NCBI GenBank assembly: GCA_011800805.1
Contig: MPNW01000325.1
Span: 5,548-69,547 of the forward strand
DNA from: Hirudo medicinalis
Taxonomy: Eukaryota > Annelida > Clitellata > Hirudinida > Hirudinidae
Reading direction: 5' to 3'
DNA length: 64,000 bases
Below, in pieces: positions 63,976 through 64,000 of the stretch (positions are counted from its first letter, which is position 1; each line of letters begins with the position of its first letter). Made by a program: the position numbers and the translations under genes. The notes under the pieces were generated by a model that made no database searches, was not told the DNA's origin, and worked only from the letters and a program-made list of their open reading frames with translations.

Positions 63976-64000
63976 GTCATCATTACTTCAAGAACCTCGT

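Overview
The window is eukaryotic nuclear DNA from an invertebrate animal. The evidence is AT-rich sequence, short GT-AG introns (often 50-300 bp), AATAAA poly(A) signals, many (CAT)n, (AAT)n and (AATG)n microsatellites, and animal gene families (TAO kinase, PPEF/rdgC phosphatase, peripherin-like tetraspanins, CFAP99, an FN3 membrane protein). A lophotrochozoan such as an annelid or leech would fit, but that is inference. Two assembly scars are visible: one N at 4791 between two 127-bp copies, and 149 Ns at 61521-61669.

Layout: 1-6.5 kb is microsatellite-rich with no gene I can support. At 6.5-10.3 kb is CFAP99, a ciliary protein, in 16 exons. At 12.3-18.0 kb is a PPEF/rdgC calcium-regulated phosphatase in 15 exons. 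At 18.6-23.8 kb are two peripherin/RDS-like tetraspanins arranged head to head around a 0.7-kb shared upstream region. At 25.2-26.8 kb is an intronless pyruvate dehydrogenase phosphatase (PDP). At 27.5-37.5 kb is a very large unrecognised gene: a small membrane-anchor exon spliced to a serine/asparagine-rich protein of about 2700 residues, then a 542-residue reading frame offset by one base at an A7 run. At 39.3-45.2 kb is a complete TAO kinase in 18 exons. At 46.4-52.4 kb, on the minus strand, is a second giant unrecognised single-exon protein of 2011 residues with Cys/His clusters and coiled coils. From 52.4 kb onward the window is gene-poor. It holds a decayed repeat-associated reading frame, a decayed LINE 3' end running into a microsatellite, the 3' end of an FN3 single-pass membrane protein on the minus strand, and long simple-repeat arrays.

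How the genes relate: most neighbours look unrelated. The exception worth attention is PPEF/rdgC next to two peripherin-like tetraspanins, both families known from photoreceptors or sensory cells; CFAP99 (cilia) lies just beyond. No tRNA, rRNA or CRISPR array was found. Exon models below were joined by hand, by reading frame and splice phase; all lengths follow from those models.
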